Part shown: piece by piece, positions 1 to 12,364 of the stretch
How positions within the stretch are numbered: the first letter of the stretch is position 1
Layout: the number at the start of each line of letters is the position of its first letter
DNA from: Cucumis sativus
Taxonomy: Eukaryota; Streptophyta; Magnoliopsida; Cucurbitales; Cucurbitaceae
Reading direction: 5' to 3'
Assembly (NCBI RefSeq): GCF_000004075.3
Contig: NC_026657.2
Span: forward strand, 18,472,501-18,536,500
DNA length: 64,000 nt
Notes under the pieces: model-generated
Told to the model about the DNA's origin: nothing
Database searches by the model: none
The model's input: only the letters and a program-made list of their open reading frames with translations
Program-made: the position numbers and the translations under genes

Positions 1-3000
1 TTAAGCCACAACAAAATTTTGGACTTCATTTAACCTACAAGATTATGGATGGAAATATGACAGGAAATATTGTCTTGAATATGTTTAATCTTCAAAATAC
101 AGACTGTAGCATGAGGGATTAGTTGTAGCTTGTACCATCCACCTCAAAAAGAAATTTCATGGAATAAGTAAACCAAAATTCAGAAGAGACTACGTATGAC
201 CATATGACCTCTTAATGAAAAACAAGACTAGTGTTCATGTTTTAAATATTAACGAACTTAAGAAAATGGAAAAAAAGGTGTAATCACTCAAATCAAACTA
301 TCAAAAGTTCAACCACATCAACAAATAGAAATCAAGCCAAAAACCAAATTTAAAATTTGATCTAATCAAATATAACAAACAAGTAATGGCTTAGCCCAAA
401 AAAATATGGCATCAGATTATACATAGGATACTCTTTGAAAAGCTTATCATAATATCGCTTCACCAAATTTTGCATTCACGATGTATCCATGTCATCTTCC
501 TCTTAACAAATGAACCTTGAAAATAATTCATTGTAAATAGTCTATAAACTTTCTTAATTTTCCAAAGAAATTGAATATTAATACAAACACACATGTTAAA
601 CAAAATCTTATAAAACCCATCAAAGAAGAAACTTAATCAATTCATAGAGTAAGATATCCAATTGACATTATTCACAGTATTCCATCAACATTATTCACAA
701 TCTTCGATTGTTCAAGGTAGCTTAAGAGGAGGCAAACCTTTTCAGAAGAAAATTATCATGAACCAAAGAAAATGAAGAGAAAAATCACAACATATTAACT
801 TATTTCCTCTGGTTGAATGAAATGAAGATTTTTTAGCACAATATACCTTGGCATCACTCACAGCAAAAAGATTTTCTCCAACCTCATAAATATCCATTGT
901 TCAAAAGTTCACTGTTAAAATCCATACTGAACGCTTATGTTATCTGCATTGCCAGACAAATAAAACAATTTTAGGGAAGGCAAAATGAAATTCTCCAACG
1001 ATAACAAATACTTTGTGCAACAACACATCTATTGAAATTAGATAAGGAAAAGGGTAAAGTTAAAGGCAACCAACTTTACCTTGCTAAACTAGAGAGTTCA
1101 TTTTCTAATGCAAACTTGAAAAGAAAATAACTTGCTGAAAATGTGGAAAGGCTTCACTGTTTGAACAATGATCTTGAAGAGAGTAAGATTATTAGAAGGT
1201 GTGAAAAATTTTCTACAATGGCAAACACCCCAATGTTTTTTAAGCTTTGTTTCTTTAATAAGAAAAAAGTAAAATTATCATCAACAAGAAATAGTATCAT
1301 TGACTATCTGTGGCAAGATCCACTGCACGATCGTATAGCCATTTACTCCTCCGGGGATAGACTAATGCAATACATACACTAAAAAACATGGACCATTGAA
1401 CCGCGGTGGGATGAACGTTTTAGAAGCACTTTGCAGGGAGGACATTCTCATAAATGATGAAGGGAAAAACAAAATATCACACAATATATAAAAAATGATG
1501 ATGTCAACCTTCTCACAAGGAAGATTACACTTTTCGCATGGCTCGCTCAAGTCTCGAAGGGATGGTGATGGATGTTGGCTCTTGAGTGCATGGAAAAATT
1601 TGGTACAATAATGATTTGTACAGGGAAGAGGATTTCTACATAAATTATCGCAAGAACCGTGCAAGGTGTGAAAAGTTTAACATGTAAACGGCATGACTCA
1701 CCTTTCCTATGGTTTCAGAATTGCCAAAACAATCTGGATAACCATCCTGTTCACATAATTACAAAGCCACAGGACAAGAGATTAAAAACACACACAAAAA
1801 GAAAATTTTCCTACTTGAGAAAACAATAAAAAAAATCTTCGAAAAATGGAGCAAAAGTTTATTCTAGGCTCCTCTTGAAGACAAAAGCTAAGATCCTCAT
1901 ATTAAAAGCAGATAAGCATTTATGTTTGAAGATGCAGTTAAAGAAGATTAAGAGAATGTCTTTGAATCAAACATGGGCTTAAACAAACACTTCTTAAAAA
2001 ACTAAGGGTACTTCAAATAATGTGAATGTGGCATCAACCCTAAGAAATGTAGAGAAAATCAAAATCATTAACCAACCATTCAAGTGAAAGTAATATACTT
2101 GAACTTGAAAATAAACATCAACCTGAACAAGAATGTCCGTAACTGCGATGTTTCTTAAGATCGTCACCTGCCATAACCAGTGCACAAGCCACCTGCAATC
2201 ATGACAAAAACAGCACACCGTCAATCAAATCTATCACAAACAATAGTGAGTATTTTATTAGAAAAATGATCTTAAGAATAAAACTTCACACTTTGTGTTT
2301 TAAAAAAATGGATAATGCAAAGCCACCAAGAAGCTACTAATTCTTCAACCACTTCACACACACTGCTTTCTTAAAGTGGAGCAAGGAAAAGCTACTCACT
2401 GGAAGGTAAAATAAATAATAGGCAGTCTTGTACTGTACAATGTGTCAATGACTACAAAAGTTACATTATATGTGCATTAGAAAGCACTCTAAAATAATAT
2501 ACGAAAGTGAAAACAACAGAAAAAAGTCGTAGGATGTGAGAGAGAGATGTGTAATGAAAGACAGAGAAAGGTTGTGCAAATGTCTCTAGTTGAAAATCTC
2601 TAAATTCAATTTCATCTAGCAAATGGAGGATTTGCCAATGGAAAGAGAAGCCTTTGTTGTGAGGGATTAAAACTGCGAGAAATAAATTAAGAAAATAAAA
2701 CCTCAATAAATTTTTTAAGAATAAAACATGAAAGGGATTAATGTAATAAATAGAAATTGGAGATTAGGGTATGAAGAAAAATATGAAGAACAAATGTGGA
2801 AGGATTTTTTAGGCCAAAACATCAAAATAACCCATTGTTTAAAGCCAAAACACTAGACGAAGAATCCTAAGCAAAACCCATGTGAACTACGGTGCTCAGA
2901 TGAAGCTACGAGATCGCAAGTCTAAGAGGTTGAAGCCAGAAAATAGAAAATTCTTGGAAAATAGGTTGAACAGCAGTCGCTCCTGATTCGACCTCTACCG

Positions 3001-3203
3001 ATCGATAGGGTAGGGAGCGTTGTCTGAAAGTTATAGCTTGAAGTTTTCCATCTACCTTCCTCGGGTCAATTTGAAGAACAAAGCAACGGTGAGCAGAAAG
3101 ACGATGACAGAGATGAGAAATTGTCATTTGAGAAGAGAAATCATCGTCGTCATCGTTGAATACGAATAAGAACTCCTCGTCGTCGTCTTTTGAGATGAGA
3201 AAT
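1..3203. other. No recognised gene; AT-rich intergenic sequence
   Basis: I recognise no conserved protein domain, RNA gene or mobile-element terminus here. Short open frames exist on both strands (for example about 1143-1382 plus, 1362-1664 minus and 2906-3127 minus) but none shows a family motif. About 2880-3190 is less AT-rich than its surroundings and, read on the minus strand, begins with Asp/Glu codon runs. It could be a 5' exon or leader of an unrecognised transcript or of a decayed element. Confidence 0.4.
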
Positions 3204-4634
3204 TGTTGACTGTAATTAATAAAGTGTTATTATAATTTCAATAAATTTATTAGTTTTGTCTTAAAAACCTAAATCCAATAAACTAACATCCTAATTTGGT
3301 TGATGAGTCTTGAATAGTATGTAGAGACATACAAGGATCAATGTTCAAGATACAACTTAAAGGGTCTATAGAATAGGGATAAAGTTGGGTACCTTATCAT
3401 GATAACACTATAGATACAAATCATTTTGTATTCGATACAAACACACTGATCCAACACGATTGTGTAGGTGACATGCGAGTGAGGGTATCCTATGCAATGA
3501 GTTTTCATAAGACCGGACCACAAAATAATAACCACTAGATGTAACTTCGTTAACTAGTTACATTTCTTTTTCATTTAGATGACCTAGGTAACTTAGTCTT
3601 AATCTTGAATGTATTATGAACTCATGTTTGCGAGAAATTGTCCTTTGATTTGTATAGGTGAGAGTGGACAAATTGCCAACTCAATATGCTTATCATTTTG
3701 GGGATAAGACCGAATCAGGAGCTGGAAACATAATCACACAAAAAGGAATTCACTCCTTCTCGACTGTAGGGTAAGTAGATAAGTGTTTCGTTAAATGATG
3801 TTTTCAGGACTTGAATAAAGGACCCTACTCTCTCTATGGCACGAGAGGGGCTTTTGTTTATTGGTTGGACCATAAACAGGTTGTTCATTATAGGAGCACT
3901 GGTATTTAAGAACTAGAAGTAACCCGAGGGTAAAAGGGTAGTTTGATCCAGTTGGTGTTACCAACACTTATGGAGGACTAACTTACTATTATTGGTCTAT
4001 ATCCACAACTATGAGTCTTTAGTGGAGTGTACGCACAACTAACGAATATTGATTAATGTGGTTAATGAATTTAGCCAATTAATCTCGTATCATCATAAAT
4101 GCTGATCTATAGGTCCATTAGGTCCTCTTCATAGCTCGTAAAAGGTAATAAGATTTATTTGTATTGGTTGTAATTTGAAATGTTCAAATTTAATTTGGGA
4201 ATTAATATAATGTATGGTGATACATTATAATATAAAGTTTATATTTTAGTTAAACTTTATTATATAAATTTAATTTTGGATATGATTCAAAATTATCTTA
4301 AGAGAGATAAAATATTTGAATGAGTTTAAATATTAATGTGAATTAGATTCATATTAAAACTATAGGTCAAATTTTAATGTGTACACGACACATATTAAAA
4401 CTATAGTTTATGTGAGAAATTTATATTTGAATATAATAGTTTAGTTTAATTTTATTTAATTAAATTTCATTTAAACAAATTTCTATAGGTTATGAGATTT
4501 TTTTTTACTGCAATTCTCTCAAGAATAAAATTATCGCTCTCTAAGAATTCTCTTTCTCCAATTTTGGTTTTCACAAATCAAAATCTCAACCCAGAGAATA
4601 GGGAGATCTCTAAATGGTGGTGCTAAAATTTGGC
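3204..4634 (+). mobile_element. LTR-like repeat, TGTTGG family, left part (split by CACTA)
   Basis: This stretch aligns by eye, in order, with 62811-64000. Shared stretches include a 'cctaggtaacttagtcttaat' type segment near 3585-3602, an 'aattcactcc' block near 3749, the 'cgagagggg' block near 3843, and the 'gatctataggtccattaggt' block near 4111. There is no coding sequence. The family starts with TG next to TATA-rich or foreign DNA at 62811, which suggests an LTR. The class (copia or gypsy) is not established. The element is interrupted at 4634 by a complete CACTA transposon and should resume at about 10038. Confidence 0.6.
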
Positions 4635-4654
4635 CACTAGTACAAAAGTGGGCT

Positions 4655-5245
4655 ACGACGACAGTTATTTACTGTCGCGAACGGATTTCGCGACAGTTAT
4701 TTTCAGTCATAGAAGCGGGAGTCATGGAAAGGCCTTCGACGACAATTTTTGAAAACTGTCGCAATAGGTTGTTTTATGACATGAAATAAATGTCGTTAAT
4801 CAACATTCAACGACATTCAATAACTGTCATAATTTATTTTATGACATTCAATAACTATCATCATTTCTTTATTAACGACAGTTAAATAATTGTCACGAAT
4901 TCTACTATCGTGACATGTATTAATTGTCATGAATATGTTTTTCGCAACAGTTTTTTTTTTGTAAAAATGTCATTGTTTAGTTATTGACGACATTTTTTTC
5001 CAGTTAACGATTGTGCAATCGTGACAGTTTTTCGATAACATTAAATGTCATTGTTTTGCCATTGACGACATTTTTTTCCAGTCAAATATAATACAATCGT
5101 GACAGTTTTTTTTTTAAAAAAATTGTCATTGTTTATCTTATGACGACATGTTATTCCTGTCACATATAGAGCAATCGTGACAATTTATTTTGTTAAATAA
5201 CTGTCATCGTTCTCCAATTTACAACAACTATTAACTATCACATTT
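4655..5245. repeat. Left subterminal repeat array of CACTA 1
   Basis: There are many dispersed copies, in both orientations, of a short core GACAGTT/AACTGTC, often extended to CGTGACAGTTTTT or TGACGACATTTTT. Spacing is a few tens of bases. In CACTA elements such arrays are the binding sites of the element-encoded DNA-binding protein, which is the likely role here. The matching right array is short (about 9880-10020). Confidence 0.75.
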
Positions 5246-6918
5246 CTCAATTTCCTATAGTTTTATTCTGTTCTCCATGCAGCTCCACCATTACACGAAC
5301 CATTAGAATGACAATAATGTAGCTCAGAATGACAAATTTGAAATTATACAAGTTTCACACCAATGTACAAGAAAATAGCCAACACTTTAATATATATACA
5401 CTATAATACGATTTATAATATTTGTACATCTTAATACAAGTTTCAGTAATCCACATGTACGAAATACTAACTCTTAATCAAAAGATATCTTAAATAGCAT
5501 TCGAATATATTTGACTGGACCAACCGAGAATGTTCGTTTCTGGAAATGATATTTGAAACAAAACTCATGAACTTGTCGACTCCAGTTGAACCTACAAAGA
5601 ATCCATAACACATACGTACAGTCAATGAATAACTAAATCAACGTCTCAACAAAATACAGAACACAAACAAGAACTTCAACACTTGATTCCATGAAATGAA
5701 AAGAGAAGACCATGAGGACAAAGCTGTCCATATTTTGGAAGACCGCAGTTCTGAATTACAAAAAACCAATTAGACAGCACATTGCAAAAACATACATCTC
5801 TAATCCCCAATCCATATATTAAACATTCAAAGGTAGTGAACCAAGGACACAAGCAAATAATCACCTTCTGCAGTTATTTGATTGCAAGAAGATTCATATC
5901 CCAATGCAGTATGGCACCAAATACCATAATTCCATGAGCCAGTCACATATATATCGAACTCTTCCTAAGAAACCTATAAGGAGTAATAACAAAAAAAATC
6001 TCCAATCAAATGGTGGGAATGGAGAAACTAAGGTGAGTGAGAACTACAATGGGGAAGTCCAAAAAATGAAAGGGTACTCAGAATCCTTCATTCACAAAAT
6101 CTCATTAAAAACTAGATTATTATACCCAAACATTGACAAAATCTCATATGCTACTTAAAACTAGAAAAAACAAGAAGCATGTAATAATATTGAATTCAAA
6201 CATGTACTAGTTTTAAAATAATTAACTCTATTGACTTTAATAAACTACATTTGTCTCTCTAGATCTTTTTTTTATTTCCAAACAGAATAAACAACTTGAA
6301 ACTTCAACCGATACACATCATAAAAACAAGTGAGGCAATTTGGAAAGCAAAGGGAGAGAATTAAGAAACAAGGGAGAGAGAGTTACCTCAGTTAAAAAAG
6401 AACTCTCACATAACTCAAAGCTCAATGTCTCATCGATTGTTATCTTCAACTCTTTAAAATCTACAAACAAAATGAGAATAACATTAAAACTAAGAACTTT
6501 AACTTTTAAGTCTAGGAATCATGTCCTTGAAATAGAAACAAAATAGAAACTTGAAGTCTCTTTTTCTTCTTCCATTCCTAGGCTCCATCGTAATGAAAGC
6601 ATGAAATGTGTTAAAAATGAAGGAAATTCAAGCATTGCATAAAACTATTTCACACATTTACCAAATAGCCACTGCAAATTGAACAACTTCTTGGGTTGTT
6701 CCTAGTCCTTAGAACAAAACAGCCTACGACAATACATGTACGACAATTTGTAATCCTTAGAGTTAAACAGTTTGTATTATGCAATCATCGCCAATAAAGC
6801 ACTATGATATAAGATAATTCTATTGACACATAATTTAATAAGTCATCTCATGAGGATAAAGAACATTAACATAAAAGGAAAAAATAAAAAGTAAATCAAT
6901 TGTTAAAGTAATACATAC

Positions 6919-7023
6919 TTCGAAAGAGTGGTTGATCAGATGAGCAATGCTTCTAGCCCTTGTAGCATCAATTATTCGTTCATCATCAATTCCAAACATG
7001 TAAGTGCCAGCACCGTAAAATAA
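6919..7023 (-). pseudogene. Captured SET-domain exon (ATX1/trithorax-like H3K4 methyltransferase)
   Basis: On the minus strand a 35-codon exon reads GAGTYMFGIDDERIIDATRA followed by a SIAHLINHSFE segment. This matches the core of the SET domain of plant trithorax-like (ATX) histone H3 lysine 4 methyltransferases. A splice acceptor AG precedes it at 7025-7024 and a GTATGT donor follows from 6918, so a genuine exon boundary was carried along. Oddities: the Cys of the NHSC motif, part of the cofactor/zinc region in active enzymes, is Phe here, and the usual MFRID Arg is Gly. No other SET, PHD or post-SET segment was seen in the element. It is therefore a captured exon in CACTA 1, not a working methyltransferase. 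The family call rests on motif recognition. Confidence 0.8.
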
Positions 7024-8929
7024 CTGGAACACATTAACTTTTCTCGGTCCAATTCCATTACAGTGGAAGAGGAAAATCCAAAATCTACTAGAGGATGCAC
7101 AGAGGAATGCTTCTAAATTTACCAAATTCAGTAAACTCACAATTCACTTCTGTCCAGAGAACCATTTTATTTAAGCAACCGAACGTTTATTGAAAAAATA
7201 AAAGAACCAAGGGCAAACAAAACTCTATTCATAACAGAAATACCAAAACCAAATTGCAATAATAATAATAAAAAGACATACAACAGAAATACCAAAACCA
7301 AATTGCAATAAGAAAAACAAAAAAAAAGACGTAATACTCATAAAAAGGAGTCAATGACTAATCACATAAAACAATCTAATAAAAAAGAAGATCATTATCA
7401 CAATTACAAAAAGTCCTAGTGATCAATGCCCAAACTGAATAATTAAACCTCTTGATGCAGCAGGTTGGAGTACCATGCCAAATCCATTCTGGAACAAGAG
7501 AAATCTCATTCCTTAGAGATGAGAAAAAACTCTCCAAGAACAACGTTCTATATTGGAAAGATATTCAAGAGGTTCAAAAATACACTCTAAATTGGCTATC
7601 TATAGCCTTACAGGAAAATAAGACAATTAACCAATTAACTAAAATATACTAATTATCCTTATCACCTCTCTAGCTTACTTTTTGCATTATGTTCCTATGT
7701 CTTTTTTTTGTGCTATGTTGCTCTTTTTCACTTCTTTGAACATTGGTCTTTTTTTTCATTCTCTTAATGTAAAGTCCCGTCTCTTTTTTTTTTTTCCAAA
7801 AAAACTCTCTAACTCCCTAGCCTCCCCTCTAAATTTCTCCACATAATAGCGAAGAAGTTTGCTTGCCACAACCTAGCCAAGTCTTTCCCTTTCCTTCAAT
7901 CTAAAAGAGAAGCTCAACAAATAGGAAGACTATCAACTAGATCATTGTAAAGTTAACTATGATCAAACGTATTGTAGATGTTCAGTATATGGTTCCGACA
8001 ACCCTTAAGGAGATAAATCCTCAAAGCGATTCTTGGTGTTAAACTAAATTTTTTTAAAGAATTTTTTCGGGAATGAATGGAATCAATAAGTGAACTGGTA
8101 TTATCTTTAATAAATCCAAAGTAAACCAAACTTGCAAAAAATGTGACTTTTGAGAAAATAAATATACATCAACTATCTTCAATCACTTAAGAGCTCTAAA
8201 AATGAACGTAATTCCGCAACTTGATTCTATCTTTTCACTCATGAAACGCGAAAGTACTATAACAACCTTGTAAACTCAGGTATAAGGATGTGTAATATAT
8301 GAATGGCATTCTTTCAAAGGAATAAAAAAGCCCATATGAATATATCTTGGATGAAATCATTTTTCAAGATGCAGTCTTTTGACGTCCATTAAAGAGATAC
8401 TTACCTTGGAGAATATATCACGGTTGCGCAAGTTGGATGTAGAGAATGAAAGATGCCATTAGAAGAGGAGAAAAAATAGGAAGAAGAAACGAATTAGATG
8501 GCTATAAGTTACATGAAGTTAAGAATAAGCAACGAAGGAGGAAAACCATGGCTACATCTACAACAAATCCAACATGTATACTCCAGAAGATAATACAACC
8601 CCATTGGAAACAGCAACATAGAATAGAGAGGGTTGTCGAAAACAAAATTGGAAGAGGGCGACGGTGGCTGCTGAAAATCCGTCACCTGGAGGTGGGCGCT
8701 ACACACTGGCATTCAATGACTAAAATCAAAATCCCTTACACACCCCTTCCCCTAAAGAAAAAATCAAAGTTCAAGGACCCTATTAAAACGATTTTGAAGT
8801 TCAACGTCCTTTTAAAGACACAAAACAGAATTCAAAACCATAATTAAACAATATATAGAGTTATCAAATTCCCTTTCACACACTACCATTACTAAGAAAA
8901 AACAACAAAACAAGAAACAGGCCAATCCT

Positions 8930-9870
8930 TATTAACCCAATCATACTTTAGCGTAATCGTACACCCAATCTAAACGAGAATCACAAGTTCATATCTATAT
9001 CTCATACCAACACAATCTACAATCTTTGTCCTGTCAACATACACACACTTATATATATCTTCCATGACATTCACGATATACATTCGACGTTATGTCTACT
9101 TCAATTCACATGCATTCATATATATTTTCAGTCAAACCACAGTATACATTCAACACACATACAGTTCACAATCACAATTGAGTCCAGTAGAAAATCCCTT
9201 ACCTCGATTTCTATGCAAATTCTTCAATCGACTAAATCCAATGAATCAAATCCGAAATATTGGCGAACTGAACCCTCAACAATTCACAATTTGGTTGTGA
9301 ATTTAAGGGAGCCCAAGGTTACTCCCAACACTCAACGCACGACTGTCGAACTCGCAGCAAAATCCTAAGTGTGGGTCGGTCAGCGGTCGGCTAAAGAAGA
9401 CGTGGCCGGAGAATCGCGCGGCAGTGCAGCGGTTGGAATGAAGGTTGCGCGGCTGGCTTTACGGCGGTTGTGAGCGGCGAACGTGGCGGTTACTGGTTCA
9501 CACGGCGGCTCGGGCTTCGACGAAGACAGAACCGGCGATGGAGACGGCAGATCGGCGCGCGGGACGACTGCTGCAAGGTTGCTTCGCGAACCGGAGATGG
9601 AGACGGCAGATCGCGGGCTACGGCTGGGCTGCGGCGGAAAGAGAACGGAAGAGAAAGACGGCTGGTTGCGGCTGGGCTGCGGCGGGAAGGAAACGGAAGG
9701 GAAGGGAGAAGGAGACGGTGGAGTCGTCGCGGCGTACGGGAGGAAGGAGAAGAGGCGCGGCGGTTGCGGCTGGGGAGAAGGGGAAGGACGCACGGGGAGG
9801 AAGAAGGAAATAGGGAAAAGAAAGAAAAAGGAAAAAGAAAAGAAAAGGAAAAAAGAAAAAAATTTTAACC
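8930..9870 (-). mobile_element. Fragment of TGTAAC repeat family inside CACTA 1
   Basis: About 8940-9290 matches 34930-35260 by eye: the 'acccaatctaaacga' block, the 'tctcataccaacacaatct' block, 'atatattttcagtca' and 'tagaaaatccctta'. It continues into a GC-rich segment (9380-9790) and a purine-rich segment (9790-9870), the same order as in the other copies of the family read on the minus strand. Long open frames on both strands here come from low-complexity GC-rich and purine-rich sequence. They look non-coding or leader-like. The CACTA right terminus follows immediately, so the fragment was captured, or inserted and then truncated. Confidence 0.6.
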
Positions 9871-10037
9871 CTAACATTCTATGACAGTTAATAACTGTCG
9901 CGAAAAGTGTTTTCCGAAAAATTCCGTCTTTTCCCGCCAAAAACGCGAAATTTTATATTTCGTGACAGTTTTTTTTTCTTCCATTCATTTTTTGAGATAT
10001 ATAACTGTCATTGTAGGGTAGTTTTCTTCTAGTGGGC

Positions 10038-10240
10038 GTTTGGCAGATACAGAGTCGTTAACAAGAGTAAAAGTGTTTGTTCTTCCCCTTCTTTGTATTT
10101 TATAAGCATGCTTAGCCATAAGAAAATTAGTTTCTTAATTATTTTTTTACTAATGTATTTAGCATTTTTAACTTTCAAATCAAATTGAGTTTAATGTCTC
10201 GGTAAAATTTTCTCCTGCATAGAGATCTCATCCCTTCAAA
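10038..10240 (+). mobile_element. Probable right part of the LTR-like repeat split by CACTA 1
   Basis: Sequence just right of the GGC target duplication should be the continuation of the TGTTGG-family repeat at 3204-4634. It is AT-rich and non-coding. No second copy covering this part lies in the window, since the one at 62811 runs off the end, so the assignment and the right limit are inferred only from the transposon insertion geometry. Confidence 0.4.
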
Positions 10241-10369
10241 GACATGATTCAATATGAATTCGACAATCCATCTCGTCCCTCAGATGTAATAAGCTTTATG
10301 AAAAAGAAACATGCATGGGGTTGATGTTAGTTATGATAAAGCTTGGAGAACCTGAGAGCTTGCATTGAA

Positions 10370-10760
10370 TTCAGTGTGTGGGTCTCTAGAGTCATCTTAA
10401 ACCGAGTTAATCAACATTCGTTAAGTAATGGATCATTTCACTAAAAACCTGAAGTTGCACTCCCCTCACTATAGATATATTTATGTCCATATAATATAAC
10501 CCTGATTAGTAAGTTTGATCCTTCATAGGTTTTTTGTAACCTTGACAGGGTAAAAATACCATTTTTCCCCCAAGACTATAAATCTTGCTCCTTTATCTCA
10601 TTGATCCAATATTGAACAATTGGTTTAAGGTCCAACTTATAAAACCAAATCACTCTCGAGCCAATGGGAGGGTGAGACCCATTTTTCAAGACTTGGGTTG
10701 AGTCCTTAAGGGAATTACCTATCTACTAACCCTAAAAAGAGTGGAAATGAATTTTGTCTT
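10370..10760 (-). mobile_element. LTR-like repeat, TGTTGG family, internal fragment (reverse)
   Basis: Its reverse complement aligns with about 63410-63740. It shows the 'agtcttgaac' and 'gggttagtagatagg' blocks, the 'ccttaaaccaattgttcaat' block, 'aaggattaacttactgat'-like sequence, the 'tctatagtgagaggagtgcaact' block and 'aacgaatgttgattaactcg'. There is no coding sequence, and both ends are truncated. Confidence 0.65.
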
Positions 10761-12188
10761 GCACCTGATGTCCCTAGCTATCTGATAACTTTGTAGAAAT
10801 ATAAGTTATTAGGTCTTCTAGATAAAACAATGGAGTTTAAAACACGAGATAAAAGATCAAAACACATAGCTTTTGTTGCAAATTTATTAAGTAAGAAAAT
10901 AATGCAACATACATAAATCACCACGTTTGATTAACTATGCTTTTAAGTGTTTTTAAACGCAGGAGATGATGATTATAAGAAATGAAGCGAATTGCAGAAG
11001 AATGTGTTCAAAGACCTAGCGATAAGAAGTTGCTTGGTGATCCCAATTGTGAGGTATTCTAACAAACAATTTCATAACACATGTTGATTCACTAAAAGAC
11101 AAAAGTGGTACTTGGAGTTGATGTGACTTAAAACAAATGCTTTTTGCACTAACAATTGCAGAGGATATGAACAAGTTGCTCAACAAGGCATGGGTATTTG
11201 CCGCCCAAATATGCCTACAAATATCTTCAACTCCACCATGTAAAAAAAGTGGAAGGGGAGTTTACATAAACTAAGAGACGTTCCCCATATGTAGAAATTT
11301 TCCTACCTTCACCACTTCCTCGATCAACTTCTAAGTGAGAGCTTAGAGAGAGATTAGAGAGATAAGCTCACAGCCTATTCCTCTAACTTGTAAAAGAGCC
11401 ATAGAATGCACACTAGTGCATTCTGCTGCTCGACACCATTCTTGACTTTATGTCCATTCTTGTATCTTTTTAATATTGTTATTCTCATGGGTGAGAGGCC
11501 TAAATTAATTATTGTGTATTTATTATTATTGTCATTCTCTCATCCCTTTGCTATTCACAATCTTGTTGAAGTGTTATAACTAGTTTAAGTCCATGTGCTA
11601 TGTACTTGATAAGGGCTTTTTTAAAAAAAATAAAAATTTATAAGACTCATTGTGTTTAGTTTGAGGTCAATCCAAATGTCTAATTCTCTTCAAGAGAAGG
11701 AGTCAAGCATTGGTCGCCAACTACTTGAGAGAATAAGTAACAAAGACCTCACTAAACAAGCGCGAAAAGGAGTTTGTGGCATTTTGCCTCTATCATTTGT
11801 GTCCTGAAAGAAGAATAAGGGTGGTGTTTAAGCATCAAAAGGTTGCTCGCCCTAATTAGAGAGGAAATTTAATGCTTATAATTAAATAAACCTAAATATA
11901 TATCGCGTAGCACATTTTCATCATTTGTGTCCCGAAAGGCAAACAAGTGTGGTGTTTAAGCGTCGAGAGGTTGCTCATCTTAATTAGAAGACGGTCAAAT
12001 GATCTATATTGCATTAAGACATATCGCCTACAACACGTAGACTTTCCTACACGCCTTCACTAATGCAAGTTAGTTTGCATTCCATAATCCTTCCATTCCA
12101 TTCCACCTTCTACAAAACCCCCTTAGTGTAAATAGTAGAAATGACATACATTTATTGTAAATCCTAGGCCTAAGATTCATACTAGGAT
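10761..12188. other. Unannotated intergenic sequence with an imperfect duplication
   Basis: I recognise no gene or element terminus. The stretch contains two related segments at about 11792-11870 and 11922-11998. Both run from 'catttgtgtcc.gaaag' through 'gtggtgtttaagc.tc.a.aggttgctc' to 'taattaga'. It also has a perfect 8-bp inverted repeat with a 4-base loop at 11404-11423. It may be decayed retroelement sequence. Confidence 0.35.
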
Positions 12189-12244
12189 TTGGAATTCGGA
12201 TCTCTCGACATTTTCATTGGAATTCGGATCTCTCGACATTTTCA
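12189..12244. repeat. Perfect 28-bp tandem duplication
   Basis: Two identical 28-bp units, 12189-12216 and 12217-12244, each start with TTGGAATTCGG. This is a short, recent tandem duplication in non-coding sequence. Confidence 0.9.
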
Positions 12245-12364
12245 AGCATCTTTTGCGACCTGACAACATCATCCTTATTTGTGTTAAAGGCTTATTAGAG
12301 TGAAAGTTCTCCCGACAAGCTAACACGCTTCCTTTTTAGCATGCTTTGTCCCCACTCTCATGTA

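Larger units (their letters stand above)
4635..10034. mobile_element. CACTA transposon 1, non-autonomous (subterminal family B)
   Basis: The left end reads CACTAGTACAAAAG and the right end, on the opposite strand, CACTAGAAGAAAAC. Both are followed by a CTACGACGACAGTTAT/CTACAATGACAGTTAT-like stretch. The 3-bp target duplication GGC lies at 4632-4634 and 10035-10037, as expected for CACTA (En/Spm) elements. Both subterminal regions are packed with ACTGTC/GACAGT words. I see no transposase, so the element is probably non-autonomous. It carries foreign sequence: an ATX-like SET exon (6919-7023) and a reverse piece of the TGTAAC repeat family (about 8930-9870). It sits inside an LTR-like repeat. 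Confidence 0.85.

Noticed and set aside
1362..1664. 100-codon minus-strand frame with SASKTFIPPRFNGP
   Set aside because: It looked vaguely like a conserved peptide but I could not place it in any family, and there is no supporting exon structure.
9380..9940. Long open frames (122-186 codons) on both strands in a GC-rich stretch
   Set aside because: They are Arg/Gly/Ser/Pro low-complexity, overlap in several frames, and lie in the GC-rich island of a repeat family present elsewhere without conserved frames.
11404..11423. 8-bp inverted repeat with 4-base loop as a terminator or RNA element
   Set aside because: Isolated, with no adjacent gene or T-tract; short hairpins of this size are expected by chance in a window this long.
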